Assembly (NCBI RefSeq): GCF_039535095.1
Contig: NZ_BAAAWN010000001.1
Coordinates: forward strand, 2,294,001-2,358,000
Direction of reading: 5' to 3'
Length of the DNA stretch: 64,000 nucleotides
Source of the DNA: Arthrobacter ramosus
GTDB taxonomy: Bacteria; Actinomycetota; Actinomycetes; Actinomycetales; Micrococcaceae
This document shows positions 37,589 to 46,726 of the stretch, one piece after another. The position numbers and the translations under genes are program-made. The notes under the pieces were generated by a model that was given only the letters and a program-made list of their open reading frames with translations, was not told the DNA's origin and did not search any database. Each line of letters starts with the position of its first letter. Position 1 is the stretch's first letter.

Positions 37589-38987
37589 CCTGGATCCTGT
37601 TCTTCAGTGTTGTGGTGCGCACCCCTTCGGACGCCTGCTCCAGCGCCGCGCCGAGCGCGAGCGCGATATCTTCCCTGAAAGGGGGCGCGACGACTTGGAC
37701 GGAGATGGGCGCTCCCGAGTGGGCAGTGGCGACGGGCACGGACAAGGACGGGAAGCCGCAAAGGCTTATGGCGCGGCTAGGTGCCAGCAAGGGGAAGTTC
37801 GCTACATCCCCGTGCAGGTCCCGGGGGATGTCAACGCTCACAGGCAGGATGAGGGCCCGCTCCCCCGTGAGCCACTGACGAAGCTTGGCGACAATCTGGT
37901 TCCGGTGTTCCCACAGCGCGGCGCGTTCGGCTCGGCCGGGTTCCGTCCGGTTTCCGAGCATGGCCCGGACGGGGGCCCCAATGAGTCCCGGGCGCGCAGT
38001 ATTGAGGGCGGCGATGGTGCTCATGGCGTCGGCGGCACGGAGCAGGTCATAGACCTGAAGCCCGTCGTTGACGGCGTCGGGCAGGCCCTCCTGGACACGC
38101 GTTCCGGATGACCTGAGTACTTCGACCGCGAAAAGGACGGTTCGCACAACCTCGGGGTCCACCGGGACGTTCCCGATGTGGGTACCCCAGCGGACTTCGA
38201 TGTCACGCGGGTCCACTTCGCGGTAGTGCCCCAGCGGCTCGTCGACCGCGACCGGGTCGATTCCGTCCGGGCCGCTGATCACAGAAAGCACTGTGTGCAT
38301 GTCATCGATGCTCCGGCCGATCGGGCCGATGACCTGGACGGCGTCCTGGAACGAGACTGCCTCCACTCCCAGCGGATCGGCGCCGGGAAGGGTCGGCTGC
38401 TCCCCCGATCTGGGGACGCGTCCCACGGTTGGACGCAGACCGACGAGGCCTGTGCACTGGGCCGGCCAGCGGATCGAGCCGCCGTAGTCGCTCCCGAGGC
38501 CCACCAATGACATTCCGGCGGCAATCGCGGCGGCTTCACCGCCGCTGGATCCCCCTGGCGTCCACTCTCCGAGCGGATTGAACGTCCTGCCGAACAACTC
38601 GTTGTTCGTGTCCACGCCCAGGGCAAACTCCGGACAGTTGGACTTGCCCATGAGGACGGCGCCGGCGGCACGCATTCTGGCCACCGCAGTTGCGTCGACT
38701 CCAGCGCTCCAGTTTTCAAGGGTCCGGGATCCGCAGGTGGTCGGCAGGTCTGCCGTCGCGAGCATGTCTTTCACGGTGAACGGAATGCCGGCAAGCGGGC
38801 GGTCTGTCCAGTCCGATGTAGCGGCTTCTTGCTGGGCATTGGTGCTCCGGCTGCAGACCAAGGCATTGAGTGTGCCGTTGCGGTGTTCAATCTGGTCCCC
38901 CGCATGCTTCACAAGGGCGTCACCGGCCAACCGTCCGGACCGCACCTGCGCCGCGAGCTCCCGCAAGGTCACCCGGGTGGCGGTCAC
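37578..38987 (-). CDS. Amidase (amidase-signature family)
   Basis: The 469-residue hydrolase has the Lys-Ser-Ser triad: Lys73 in FTVKDMLATAD, the serine pair in GGSSGGEAAA (147/148) and Ser171 in DYGGSIRWPAQCTG. It cleaves linear amides or ureides. Coming directly before the ring-opening enzyme, it is a good candidate to hydrolyse the opened product (for example a ureido acid or carboxybiuret). The GTG start at 38987 overlaps the regulator stop (GTGA). It resembles the biuret/1-carboxybiuret hydrolase superfamily broadly, but no small AtzG partner is present. Confidence 0.88.
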   Translation of the reverse strand: MTATRVTLRELAAQVRSGRLAGDALVKHAGDQIEHRNGTLNALVCSRSTNAQQEAATSDWTDRPLAGIPFTVKDMLATADLPTTCGSRTLENWSAGVDATAVARMRAAGAVLMGKSNCPEFALGVDTNNELFGRTFNPLGEWTPGGSSGGEAAAIAAGMSLVGLGSDYGGSIRWPAQCTGLVGLRPTVGRVPRSGEQPTLPGADPLGVEAVSFQDAVQVIGPIGRSIDDMHTVLSVISGPDGIDPVAVDEPLGHYREVDPRDIEVRWGTHIGNVPVDPEVVRTVLFAVEVLRSSGTRVQEGLPDAVNDGLQVYDLLRAADAMSTIAALNTARPGLIGAPVRAMLGNRTEPGRAERAALWEHRNQIVAKLRQWLTGERALILPVSVDIPRDLHGDVANFPLLAPSRAISLCGFPSLSVPVATAHSGAPISVQVVAPPFREDIALALGAALEQASEGVRTTTLKNRIQDAN

Positions 38988-39682
38988 CCTCCGGCGCCAA
39001 TCAGATCATCGAGATTTTCAAGGAGAGACGCGTTGCCGTGATGGGCGATCTCATACAAGACGGCTTCCTTGTCACCCGTTTCGATGCTTTCCAGCAATTG
39101 AGCATGGCGGGGGTGCATGTCTTTGCGGTCACCGAACATCTGTTCGCGGAACTTCAGGTTGTATCCCATGCAGAGCTCGAGCTGAAGGCGGAGTCCTTCG
39201 TAGGTGTTGATGAGCCGTTTGTGACCCGGCAGCGAGATCAACGCCAGGTGGAAGCGGCTGTTGGCCTCGACCGCTGCTTCATCGTTCATTTCTTCGGCGG
39301 CGACGCGCATGTCTTCGAGGGCATCGCGCATGGGCTGAAGCCGGCTCGGGTCCAGGACCGGCATGCCCAGTTCCACGGCCATCCGCTCCAAGGCGAAACG
39401 GAGGGAATAGATCTCCCGGACGTCTTCGGCCGTGATGGGGATGACGATGAAGCCCCGACGCGGAAGGCTTTGGACCAGCCCGTCCCGCTGAAGTATCCGC
39501 AAGGCCTCCCGGAGGGGCGGCCGGCTGACGCCGAACATCTCCGACAGCCGCTCCTCAACGAGCCGTTCCCCGGGCCGGAATTCCCCGGACACGATCAGGC
39601 CCCTCAGCCGCTGGACGACGGCGTCGGCCATGGTCGGGACGACGACTTTGCTGGTGCCGTGGGCCGTTGCTTCAGCACTCAT
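38984..39682 (-). CDS. GntR-family regulator with FCD ligand domain
   Basis: The 232-residue protein has an amino-terminal winged helix (VVQRLRGLIVSGEFRPGERL, FGVSRPPLREALRILQRDGL) and an all-helical FCD effector domain from about residue 95. FCD regulators bind small acids and usually repress their own catabolic operon. AGGAGA precedes the ATG at 39682. It sits in the middle of the operon, 25 bases after the CoA-transferase stop and overlapping the amidase start by four bases, so it is probably autoregulated. Candidate targets are at 45547-45590. Confidence 0.88.
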   Translation of the reverse strand: MSAEATAHGTSKVVVPTMADAVVQRLRGLIVSGEFRPGERLVEERLSEMFGVSRPPLREALRILQRDGLVQSLPRRGFIVIPITAEDVREIYSLRFALERMAVELGMPVLDPSRLQPMRDALEDMRVAAEEMNDEAAVEANSRFHLALISLPGHKRLINTYEGLRLQLELCMGYNLKFREQMFGDRKDMHPRHAQLLESIETGDKEAVLYEIAHHGNASLLENLDDLIGAGG

Positions 39683-39707
39683 GGTGTCTCCTGATCGTGG
39701 GTCGGGT

Positions 39708-40946
39708 TCATAGTCCGCCATTGCTGACTCTGTCAAGGTCCGGGTGGACGTGGACCGGACCCGTGATGATGCCGGCCTCCATCAGGCGGGCGATCTCCGA
39801 CGACGGGACGCCAAGTTCCGCCGCGATTTCCAGCGTGTGTTCGCCCAACATGGGTGCGGGGCGGCGCAGCCAGCCGTCTTCGCTGCCCTGGACCTTGACC
39901 GCCTGGCCAAGCACTTTCATGGTACCCAGTTCCGGGTGCTCAACGGTTTGCACCATGCCCAAAGCCGCCGTAATCGGGTGATTAAGGGCTTGCTCCAGGT
40001 CCAGCACACGTCCGCAGGGAATGCCGGCGTCGTTGATGAGCGGGATCCACTCGTCCGCGCCCCGCGTTGCCAGGGCATCCTCGATGAGACGGCGGAGCTC
40101 GACGCGGTTGGTCATGCGGCCAGCGTTGTCGGCGAATCTGGGGTCCTCGGCCAAACCATCCAGGTTCAACACGGTGCAGAGACGCCGCCACATCTTCTCG
40201 TTCCCCGACGCGAGGGTCACCGACGCGTCCCGGGTCTTGAACGTCCCCTGCGGGAACATGATCGGGTGATCGTTCCCGTCTCGTCCCGGGACGAGACCCA
40301 AGCTGAGGTACTTCTGCGCCTGGTACGACATCAGCGTCAGGGTGGACTCCATCAGCGAGGATTCAACTACCGAACCCGAGCCCGTCCGGTCGCGCTCGTG
40401 CAGTGCCGCCAGGACGCCGACGGCCGCGAAGACGCCCGTCGCTGAGTCGCTGATGGCAATCCCGACGCGCAGCGGTCCGGTCTCCTGTGTCCCGGTCACA
40501 CTCATGAGGCCGGACATCGCCTGTGCCGTCTGATCGAATCCGGGAAGCGCGTCGCCTGGCGGCTTGGTGCCGAATCCACTGATATTGACGTAGATCAGCC
40601 GCGGATTGCGGGCCCGGAGCAGTTCGGCGCCCAGACCCATCTGTTCGGCCGTTCCCGGACGGAAGTTCTGGACGAAGACATCTGCGTCATCGATGAGCCC
40701 CAGCAGCAGGTCCCGGCCTTCCGCCTGTCGGAGGTCCACGGCAAACGAACGCTTATTGCGGTTCGATGCGAGATAGTAGACGCTTTCATCTCCGTGGAAC
40801 GGGCCGGACTGGCGGGCCGGATCCCCGGTCGGGAGGGTCTCGATCTTAATGACGTCGGCCCCTAGGTCTGCCAAAAGCATCGTCAACGTCGGACCCGAAA
40901 GATAGCGGGTAAGGTCAATGACTTTCAAACCGTCAAGCGCGGCCAT
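39708..40946 (-). CDS. Class III CoA-transferase (CaiB/BaiF family)
   Basis: The 412-residue protein begins LDGLKVIDLTRYLSGPTLTM and has GADVIKIE, NRNKRSFAVDLR and the catalytic-aspartate region PGFDQTAQAMSGLMSVTG. It would move CoA between carboxylic acids, here plausibly onto the acid left after ring opening. GGAAGGA precedes the ATG at 40946. Its start overlaps the crotonase stop by 14 bases, so the two are translated from one message. Confidence 0.88.
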   Translation of the reverse strand: MAALDGLKVIDLTRYLSGPTLTMLLADLGADVIKIETLPTGDPARQSGPFHGDESVYYLASNRNKRSFAVDLRQAEGRDLLLGLIDDADVFVQNFRPGTAEQMGLGAELLRARNPRLIYVNISGFGTKPPGDALPGFDQTAQAMSGLMSVTGTQETGPLRVGIAISDSATGVFAAVGVLAALHERDRTGSGSVVESSLMESTLTLMSYQAQKYLSLGLVPGRDGNDHPIMFPQGTFKTRDASVTLASGNEKMWRRLCTVLNLDGLAEDPRFADNAGRMTNRVELRRLIEDALATRGADEWIPLINDAGIPCGRVLDLEQALNHPITAALGMVQTVEHPELGTMKVLGQAVKVQGSEDGWLRRPAPMLGEHTLEIAAELGVPSSEIARLMEAGIITGPVHVHPDLDRVSNGGL

Positions 40947-41823
40947 GAGCGGGGATCCTTCCGTCAGTGAAATTCGGGGTCCGGCCGGTGAGAAATGCGT
41001 CGATTCCTTCGCGGAGATCGTTTCCCTCGTAGGCCTGGGCGTGCAGTTCACGGATCAGTTCGTGCCCATCCGTGACCGTGGGGTCGGCGGCGAGCGCCGT
41101 TACCTGTTTGGTAGCCCTCACGGTGACTTCCGAGCTTTCGACAATGTTCCATGCCAAGCGGGCCGTCTCGGCACTCAGTTCCCCGGCCTCGACGACCTTT
41201 TGGACAAGGCCCCAGGCCAAGGCCTGGTCCGCTGTGGCGAGGGCGCCGCTGTAGACGAGGTATTTGAGGTTGGCGGCCCCGATGAGGCCGGTGACGGCGC
41301 GTGTCTCGGTGAGCCCCAACGTCACCCCGAGCCTGCCGATCGGAATGCCGAAACGCGAGCCGCCGCTGGCCAAGCGGATGTCGCAGGCTGTTGCGAGTTC
41401 GCATCCGCCGCCGACGGCCAGGCCGGCGATCATGGCGATCACCGGGAAGGGTACGGACTGGATCCCCTGCAGGGCCACGGCGATCGCTGCGTTGTAGCGG
41501 TCTGCCGCGGTGGTCCCTAGGCGCTTTGCGGGGAACTCCGAGATGTCGGCGCCTGCACCGAAGGCCCGTCCCCCGGCGCCCCTCACGATGACGACACGCA
41601 CAGCGGGGTCATCGCGTAGGTCGGTGAAGACCGCGCCCAGGCGCTGCCAGCCGGCGAGGGTCAGGGCGTTGTGCTGGGCCGGGCGGGTGAGCGTGACCAC
41701 GACGGCGGTCTTGTTCCCCAGCGCCAGTGTCTGGACTGCGATCATGTCCTTCACGGTGTCCGCTGAAGGCTCTGCTTCGAGGACGGCGAGCAGATCCTTT
41801 GCAGCTTCTATGACGCGCATCAT
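40933..41823 (-). CDS. Crotonase-fold protein (enoyl-CoA hydratase/isomerase family)
   Basis: The 296-residue protein has the family core TLTRPAQHNALT, the oxyanion-hole segments AFGAGADISEF and IAGLAVGGGCELA, and ends with a helical tail. Both glutamates expected of a true hydratase appear to be missing: the region normally PExxLG reads IPIGRLG, and the second site reads LKYLVYSG. It may be an isomerase, decarboxylase or hydrolase. About 27 extra residues precede the usual family start if the ATG at 41823 (overlapping the permease stop) is used; the ATG at 41745 is the alternative. Confidence 0.82.
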   Translation of the reverse strand: MMRVIEAAKDLLAVLEAEPSADTVKDMIAVQTLALGNKTAVVVTLTRPAQHNALTLAGWQRLGAVFTDLRDDPAVRVVIVRGAGGRAFGAGADISEFPAKRLGTTAADRYNAAIAVALQGIQSVPFPVIAMIAGLAVGGGCELATACDIRLASGGSRFGIPIGRLGVTLGLTETRAVTGLIGAANLKYLVYSGALATADQALAWGLVQKVVEAGELSAETARLAWNIVESSEVTVRATKQVTALAADPTVTDGHELIRELHAQAYEGNDLREGIDAFLTGRTPNFTDGRIPAHGRA

Positions 41824-42794
41824 CCGTTGTCCAATGGAACCCGGCGTCGGGATAGCTGGGACAAGGCGACCGCTACGAGCAGGGCACCGCCGTAGAAGAG
41901 CTGCTGGACGTAGGACTGGATCCCCATCAGTTGTAGCCCCGTGATTCCCGTGACCAGGAAGTACACGGCGATGGCAGTCCCCCACGGATTGAATCTGCCG
42001 GGCATGATGCTCGTCGCTCCGAGGAACGCCGCTGCGAAAGCGGGAAGCAAGAGGTTCGTGCCCGAGGTGGGATCGGCGCCGCCTGAGGTCCCGGCGTAAA
42101 GGACTCCCGCGACTGCAGCAAGGGTCGAGGACCCCATCAGCGCGCCGACCCGTACGCGTCCGACGCGGACACCGCTGAGCTTGGAGACATTCCGGCCACG
42201 CCCAACGAAGAGCAGGCGGCGTCCAACGGAGGTGTATTCCATGATCCACCACAGCAGGGCGCACAAGCCGACGGCGTAAAAGAACGCCAAGGATATACCG
42301 CCAAAGCGTTTTACGATGACCCAGTCCACCAGAGTGTGCGAGATTCCCGAAATGGTTGCGGAGTTGCTGACCCAGAGGGTAATTCCGCCGAGCAAGGTAC
42401 CCATGCCGAGGGTGACGATCAGCGATTCAATTCCGAAGAAGACCATGATGATGCCGTTGAGGAAACCGACCAGCAGGCCCATCGCGAGGGCGGCCATGAT
42501 CGCGGCCCAGATGGGCCATCCGTATTGGACGTTCAGGATAGCGATCATCATGGCCGACAGGGTGAGCACCGCACCGACCGAAAGATCGTAGTCGCCGGCG
42601 GTGAGGGGAACGATCAGGGCCAGTGTCAGGACGAGGAGGACGGCTTGGGAGCCGAACATCGTCTGGAACGTCGCCGGGGTCAGGAAGACGTGGGGATTGG
42701 CGATGCCGAAACCTATGATCAGCAGTAGCCACGCCCCGGGCAGTGCGATGCGCTGAACAAGGCTGAGCCGGCCTCCGCCTTTGAGTAGGGTCAT
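41820..42794 (-). CDS. Ribose-type ABC transporter permease
   Basis: The 324-residue membrane protein has about nine helices and the conserved element TAGDYDLSVGAVLTLSA and the RLLFVGRGRNVSKLSGVRVGR loop of RbsC-type permeases. It forms the channel for the substrate delivered by the lipoprotein encoded at 44326. The ATG overlaps the ATPase stop by four bases. An unusually long aromatic central segment follows the sixth helix. Confidence 0.9.
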   Translation of the reverse strand: MTLLKGGGRLSLVQRIALPGAWLLLIIGFGIANPHVFLTPATFQTMFGSQAVLLVLTLALIVPLTAGDYDLSVGAVLTLSAMMIAILNVQYGWPIWAAIMAALAMGLLVGFLNGIIMVFFGIESLIVTLGMGTLLGGITLWVSNSATISGISHTLVDWVIVKRFGGISLAFFYAVGLCALLWWIMEYTSVGRRLLFVGRGRNVSKLSGVRVGRVRVGALMGSSTLAAVAGVLYAGTSGGADPTSGTNLLLPAFAAAFLGATSIMPGRFNPWGTAIAVYFLVTGITGLQLMGIQSYVQQLFYGGALLVAVALSQLSRRRVPLDNG

Positions 42795-44326
42795 GAGGCC
42801 TCCGCCGGTTGGGCGTCCTGGTCCACTGCGTACGACTGCTCCGAGATCTCTTCCTTGTTCACGTGGGTTCCGGTCAATTCCGCCACGATCCGCCCCTGTC
42901 TGAATACCAGGACGCGGTCGCAGATCAATGCCAGTTGTTCGTGGTCGCTGCTCGCGCATAGCACAGCCATCCCTTCTGCGGTCGCTGACCGCAATACGCT
43001 GAAAATTTCTTCGCGGGCGCCGACGTCGACGCCCTGTGTCGGTTCATGGACCATCAGCAGTGACGGTCTGGTCTGCAGCCATTTGGCCATGAGAACCTTT
43101 TGCTGGTTGCCGCCGGACAGGCTTGAACACGGCAGGGTCGGATCATTGGGCCGCACCTGGAAGGCGGAAAGAACCTTCTTGGCCTCCTCGCGCATGCGGG
43201 AGCGGCGAAGGATGGGGCCCTTCTGGAATTGGTCCATGGTCTGCATGCTGACGTTGTCCAGGACCGAGAGGGAGAGAATCGCCCCGTCGCGAGGCCGGTC
43301 GGCCGGAACAAGCGCCATGCCTGACCGGAAGGCGCTGGTCGGGTTTTGGCCCCGCAAACGCACGACCGATCCGTTCAAGGCCAGGGTGCCGGTCTCGGCT
43401 TTGGCCGCGCCGAACAGAATGTAGGGAAGATCCTCGAAACCGGACCCGGACAAACCTGTCACCCCGAGGATCTCTCCCTCATGAACAGCGAAGGATGCCT
43501 CGGCGACAAGGCCACCCTTAAGCCCGTCAATGACTGCGATTGGCTTGGTGGCCGCGATTTGCGCGGCGCTGCGGTGGGACACAGCCTTGAGCTCGTGGCC
43601 TACGATCAGCTTGACCAATTCCTCGCGGCTGGTTTGCTCCGTCGCGCCGTTGCCGACAACGCGGCCGTCCCGGAATACGGTGAATCGGTTCGTAAGGCGT
43701 TTCACTTCCTCAAGGTCGTGGGAGACAAACAACACCCCGGCCCCGCCCGCGGCGACGTTGCGGGTCAGATCGAAGAGCATCTCCGTGTCGTCCTGCGGCA
43801 GGAACACTGTTGGTTCATCAAGGACCAGGAGACCGTTTCGAGGCGCACCGGAGACGGCCCGGACAATTGCCAGGAGCGCCCGTTCGACAGGCCGAAGCGT
43901 GCTGACCGCAGCGGACGGATCCAGCTCGACCTTGTACTTCCTGAACAGCTCGTTGGCGATCCGGCGCCAGGACCTCCACCGGATGCCCGCGGAGTGTCCA
44001 GTGGAAATCTCATCGAGAAACAGATTCTCCAGGACGCTCAGACTGGAGATGAGACCTAGATCCTGGTGGACAAACCTCATCCCCAGCGCCTTGTAGTCTC
44101 CGGGGGCCAGCGGAAGCCTGACTTCGTTTCCGTTCACCAGCAACCGGCCACCGGCATCCGGTTCGTGGAATCCGGCGAGCACCTTGATGAGCGTGGACTT
44201 GCCGGAACCGTTCTGGCCCAGAAGCCCGTGGATCTCACCGGCGTTGACAGTGAGGTCAACCCCTTGCAGCGCCTTGACTCCGCCGAAGGTCTTGGCGAGG
44301 TTGTTGATCTGCAGAACGGCTGACAT
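42791..44326 (-). CDS. Ribose-type ABC transporter ATP-binding protein
   Basis: The 511-residue protein has two cassettes, as in RbsA/MglA. The first has Walker A GLLGQNGSGKSTLIK and Walker B LLVLDEPTVFLP, but its signature reads STLRPVERALL instead of LSGGQ. The second has a degenerate Walker A (GLSGSGFEDL), a good signature SLSGGNQQKV and LLMVHEPTQGVDVGA. Pairing of one good Walker A with the other good signature would still form one working ATP site, as is usual in this family. The start overlaps the stop of the binding-protein gene by one base. Confidence 0.9.
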   Translation of the reverse strand: MSAVLQINNLAKTFGGVKALQGVDLTVNAGEIHGLLGQNGSGKSTLIKVLAGFHEPDAGGRLLVNGNEVRLPLAPGDYKALGMRFVHQDLGLISSLSVLENLFLDEISTGHSAGIRWRSWRRIANELFRKYKVELDPSAAVSTLRPVERALLAIVRAVSGAPRNGLLVLDEPTVFLPQDDTEMLFDLTRNVAAGGAGVLFVSHDLEEVKRLTNRFTVFRDGRVVGNGATEQTSREELVKLIVGHELKAVSHRSAAQIAATKPIAVIDGLKGGLVAEASFAVHEGEILGVTGLSGSGFEDLPYILFGAAKAETGTLALNGSVVRLRGQNPTSAFRSGMALVPADRPRDGAILSLSVLDNVSMQTMDQFQKGPILRRSRMREEAKKVLSAFQVRPNDPTLPCSSLSGGNQQKVLMAKWLQTRPSLLMVHEPTQGVDVGAREEIFSVLRSATAEGMAVLCASSDHEQLALICDRVLVFRQGRIVAELTGTHVNKEEISEQSYAVDQDAQPAEAS

Positions 44327-45498
44327 TACTTCACGCCCCAGAGGGTCTTGTATCCGTCCTGGAATTTCGCCGGATCTCCGTAGCCATCCTTCTGATTCGC
44401 GGGTGTTCCCGTCTCATTGACATTGCTTGAGTCGAAGAGCCTCAACGGAGTTTTTTCACTGGGAAGCGTGGCCGTGCCGGTGAGGACACGAAGGACCTGG
44501 TCCATGTTGGCCCATCCCAGCCATTCGAGGGGTTCGCCGATTTCAGCTGCGACAAGGTTCTTCGCCTGGATCATGCTCAGTACCGAAGCTGTTCCGTTGT
44601 AGGCAACAATCTTGACGCTGTCTGTCTTACCCGCCTGGGTGATGCCGGTGCCAAGCAACGGAGTCATTCCGTCGAACACCGGGACAACATAGTTGATCGT
44701 CGGATCGCTGAGCAAGGCAGCCTGGACCTGGGTGGGGACGTCGGTCGCCCAGTTCGAAATCGGGATGTTCACGACCTTGGCCTTGCAGCTGTCGGGGCAA
44801 CGGGTTTTCAATTCGTCGCTAAATGCGGACGCGATCCCCGCGCTGGGCTGGACTTCATTGGAGGCCACAAAGTAGGCGTTCACATGACCGCCGGATTGCG
44901 CAATCGCATAGTCGGCCATCAGCGTCCCCGCGCGGTAGTGGTGGGCGTCTACGAAGGCCGTCACATCAGGAAGATCCTTTTTTGCTGAACCGATGTAGGA
45001 CTCGTCGTAAAGGTGGGTGCTGATGACGGGAATCCCTGCCGCCTTAGCCGCGGCAATCTGTGGTCCGAGGAGCTTCGGGTCAGGTGAGCCCTCGAGCACG
45101 ATCGCATCGACCTTTTGGGCGATGGCGCTGTCCATTCCCTGGATCCACTGCGATACCTGTCCCTGGTTGGTGAACTGAACCACCTTCACTCCGACAGCCT
45201 TGCCCGCGTCTCCCATCGCAGCGTCAACAATCTGGTTGAACGGAACAGTGCTGTTCAAACTGATATTGGCCACGACTTTCCCCTTGGCCTTGGAAGCATC
45301 GAAAGCCGGACCTGGTGCGGAAAACGACGGTGCCGCCTTCGCCTGGTCGATGAGGGCCTTCACCGCGGTGGTATCGATGGCAGGATTCTGCGTTCCGGAC
45401 GTGGCCGCACTGCCGCCCTCGGAACAGCCTGCCAGTGCCACGAGCGTCATGGCGGCCAGGGAGAGTGTCAGTGCCCTGAATCGGGTGGTGCGCATCAT
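44326..45498 (-). CDS. ABC transporter substrate-binding lipoprotein of the heterocycle operon
   Basis: The 390-residue protein has a lipoprotein signal ending LAGC (cysteine 25), then a type I periplasmic-binding fold with VVANISLNSTVPFNQIV, DAIVLEGSPDPKLLG and GIPVISTHLYDESYIG. It belongs to the ribose/autoinducer-like group but would bind the operon substrate, which is probably not a sugar given the downstream enzymes. First gene of the eight-gene operon that runs to 36467. Confidence 0.88.
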   Translation of the reverse strand: MMRTTRFRALTLSLAAMTLVALAGCSEGGSAATSGTQNPAIDTTAVKALIDQAKAAPSFSAPGPAFDASKAKGKVVANISLNSTVPFNQIVDAAMGDAGKAVGVKVVQFTNQGQVSQWIQGMDSAIAQKVDAIVLEGSPDPKLLGPQIAAAKAAGIPVISTHLYDESYIGSAKKDLPDVTAFVDAHHYRAGTLMADYAIAQSGGHVNAYFVASNEVQPSAGIASAFSDELKTRCPDSCKAKVVNIPISNWATDVPTQVQAALLSDPTINYVVPVFDGMTPLLGTGITQAGKTDSVKIVAYNGTASVLSMIQAKNLVAAEIGEPLEWLGWANMDQVLRVLTGTATLPSEKTPLRLFDSSNVNETGTPANQKDGYGDPAKFQDGYKTLWGVK

Positions 45499-45787
45499 TG
45501 TGGTTCCTTCAATGTGTTCGGGCAGCGGGGCGGCCAGCCATGCTGCGTGATACGCATCACCTTACTCCGTCTTTAGACTACTGTATACAATTTTCTCCAA
45601 CTTCTTCGCAGCCGCGTGGTGGAGGACCACGTTCGGATTCCGCACCTCGTCGAAACTCTGATGAGTCAGCGGGACCGCTTGTATTTTGTTCGGCACCGCC
45701 CCATCATGGAGCCGTGACGCCGCCAAATGAGTCTGCGCATCGGATCGCGACCGCGTTCCTTCTCCCGCTGTTCGGGGAGGAAAAGGC
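45499..45787. promoter_or_regulatory. Divergent promoter region with two candidate GntR/FCD operators
   Basis: GTGATACGCATCAC at 45547-45560 is a near-palindrome with GTGAT/ATCAC arms, and TGTATACA at 45582-45589 is a perfect palindrome with the GT-AC spacing typical of FadR/FCD-type GntR operators. They lie about 50-90 bases upstream of the first gene of the heterocycle operon. The region also serves the ABC exporter on the plus strand, whose ribosome site is GGGGAGGAAAAGG just before 45788. Confidence 0.5.
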
Positions 45788-46726
45788 ATGACTGAAACGG
45801 CCATTGAGCTCATAGGCGTGACAAAGCGATTCGGCTCGCTCACCGCCGTCGACGACCTCAGCCTGCAGGTTGAACGAGGGGAGATTTTCGGTCTTCTCGG
45901 GCCCAACGGCTCGGGCAAAACGACCACCATCAACATGATCAGCGGCCTCAGCCGCCCAAGCTCCGGCGCGGTCAGGGTCCTGGGCATCGACCTCCTGAAG
46001 GATCCACGCGGGATCCGACGTTCGCTCGGGACAGTACCGCAGGAGAACGCCCTCTACGAGGAGCTCACAGCGGAAGCCAACCTCCGGTTCCACGCCGATC
46101 TCTTCGACGTTCCCCGGCAGGGACTCGACAAACGGATCACCTCGCTGCTTGAGCTGGCGCAGTTGGAGGAACGCCGGAAGAGCCGCGTTTCCACCTTCTC
46201 CGGCGGCATGAAACGACGCCTTGCCCTGGTCCGGGCACTTCTCCACGAGCCCGAGCTGCTCTACTTCGACGAGCCCGCCTTGGGGGTCGATGTACAGAGC
46301 CGGCGTGCGCTCTGGGACCGGATCCTCGAGCTCAAGGACCGCGGTACCACGGTGCTCATCACCACCAACTACCTCGAGGAGGCCAACGTCCTCTGCGATC
46401 GCCTGGCCATCATCGATCGCGGGCGGCTGGTGGCGCTCGACTCGCCGTCCAAGCTAAGGCGCAGCTTCGGTGACACGGTCGTCGAAATGCGCACCCGGCC
46501 CGCTCCCGGGGAGGAAATCCTCCGGAAGGTCCGTTCGCTGCCCGGCGTGGTGTCCGCGAGCAGGTCCGACAGTTCGCTCAAGGTCACAGTGGAGGGCGGC
46601 GCCGATGTCACCGGCAGGGTGGTGACCGCCGTCGTCGGTTCCACGAACCTGGAGGAGATCCAGAGCCGCGAACCGAGCCTTGACGAGGTATTCCTGAGCC
46701 TGACAGGCAAGGAGCTCCGGGAATGA
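45788..46726 (+). CDS. ABC-2 type exporter ATP-binding protein
   Basis: The 312-residue ATPase has Walker A GLLGPNGSGKTTTINM, signature STFSGGMKRRLALVRAL, Walker B LLYFDEPALGVDV and the switch region TTNYLEEANVLCDR. The carboxy-terminal 80 residues are the regulatory extension common in drug or lipid exporters of this kind. GGAGGAAAAGG precedes the ATG. Its end overlaps the first permease start (ATGA), so the three export genes form one unit. The exported compound is unknown. Confidence 0.92.
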   Translation: MTETAIELIGVTKRFGSLTAVDDLSLQVERGEIFGLLGPNGSGKTTTINMISGLSRPSSGAVRVLGIDLLKDPRGIRRSLGTVPQENALYEELTAEANLRFHADLFDVPRQGLDKRITSLLELAQLEERRKSRVSTFSGGMKRRLALVRALLHEPELLYFDEPALGVDVQSRRALWDRILELKDRGTTVLITTNYLEEANVLCDRLAIIDRGRLVALDSPSKLRRSFGDTVVEMRTRPAPGEEILRKVRSLPGVVSASRSDSSLKVTVEGGADVTGRVVTAVVGSTNLEEIQSREPSLDEVFLSLTGKELRE

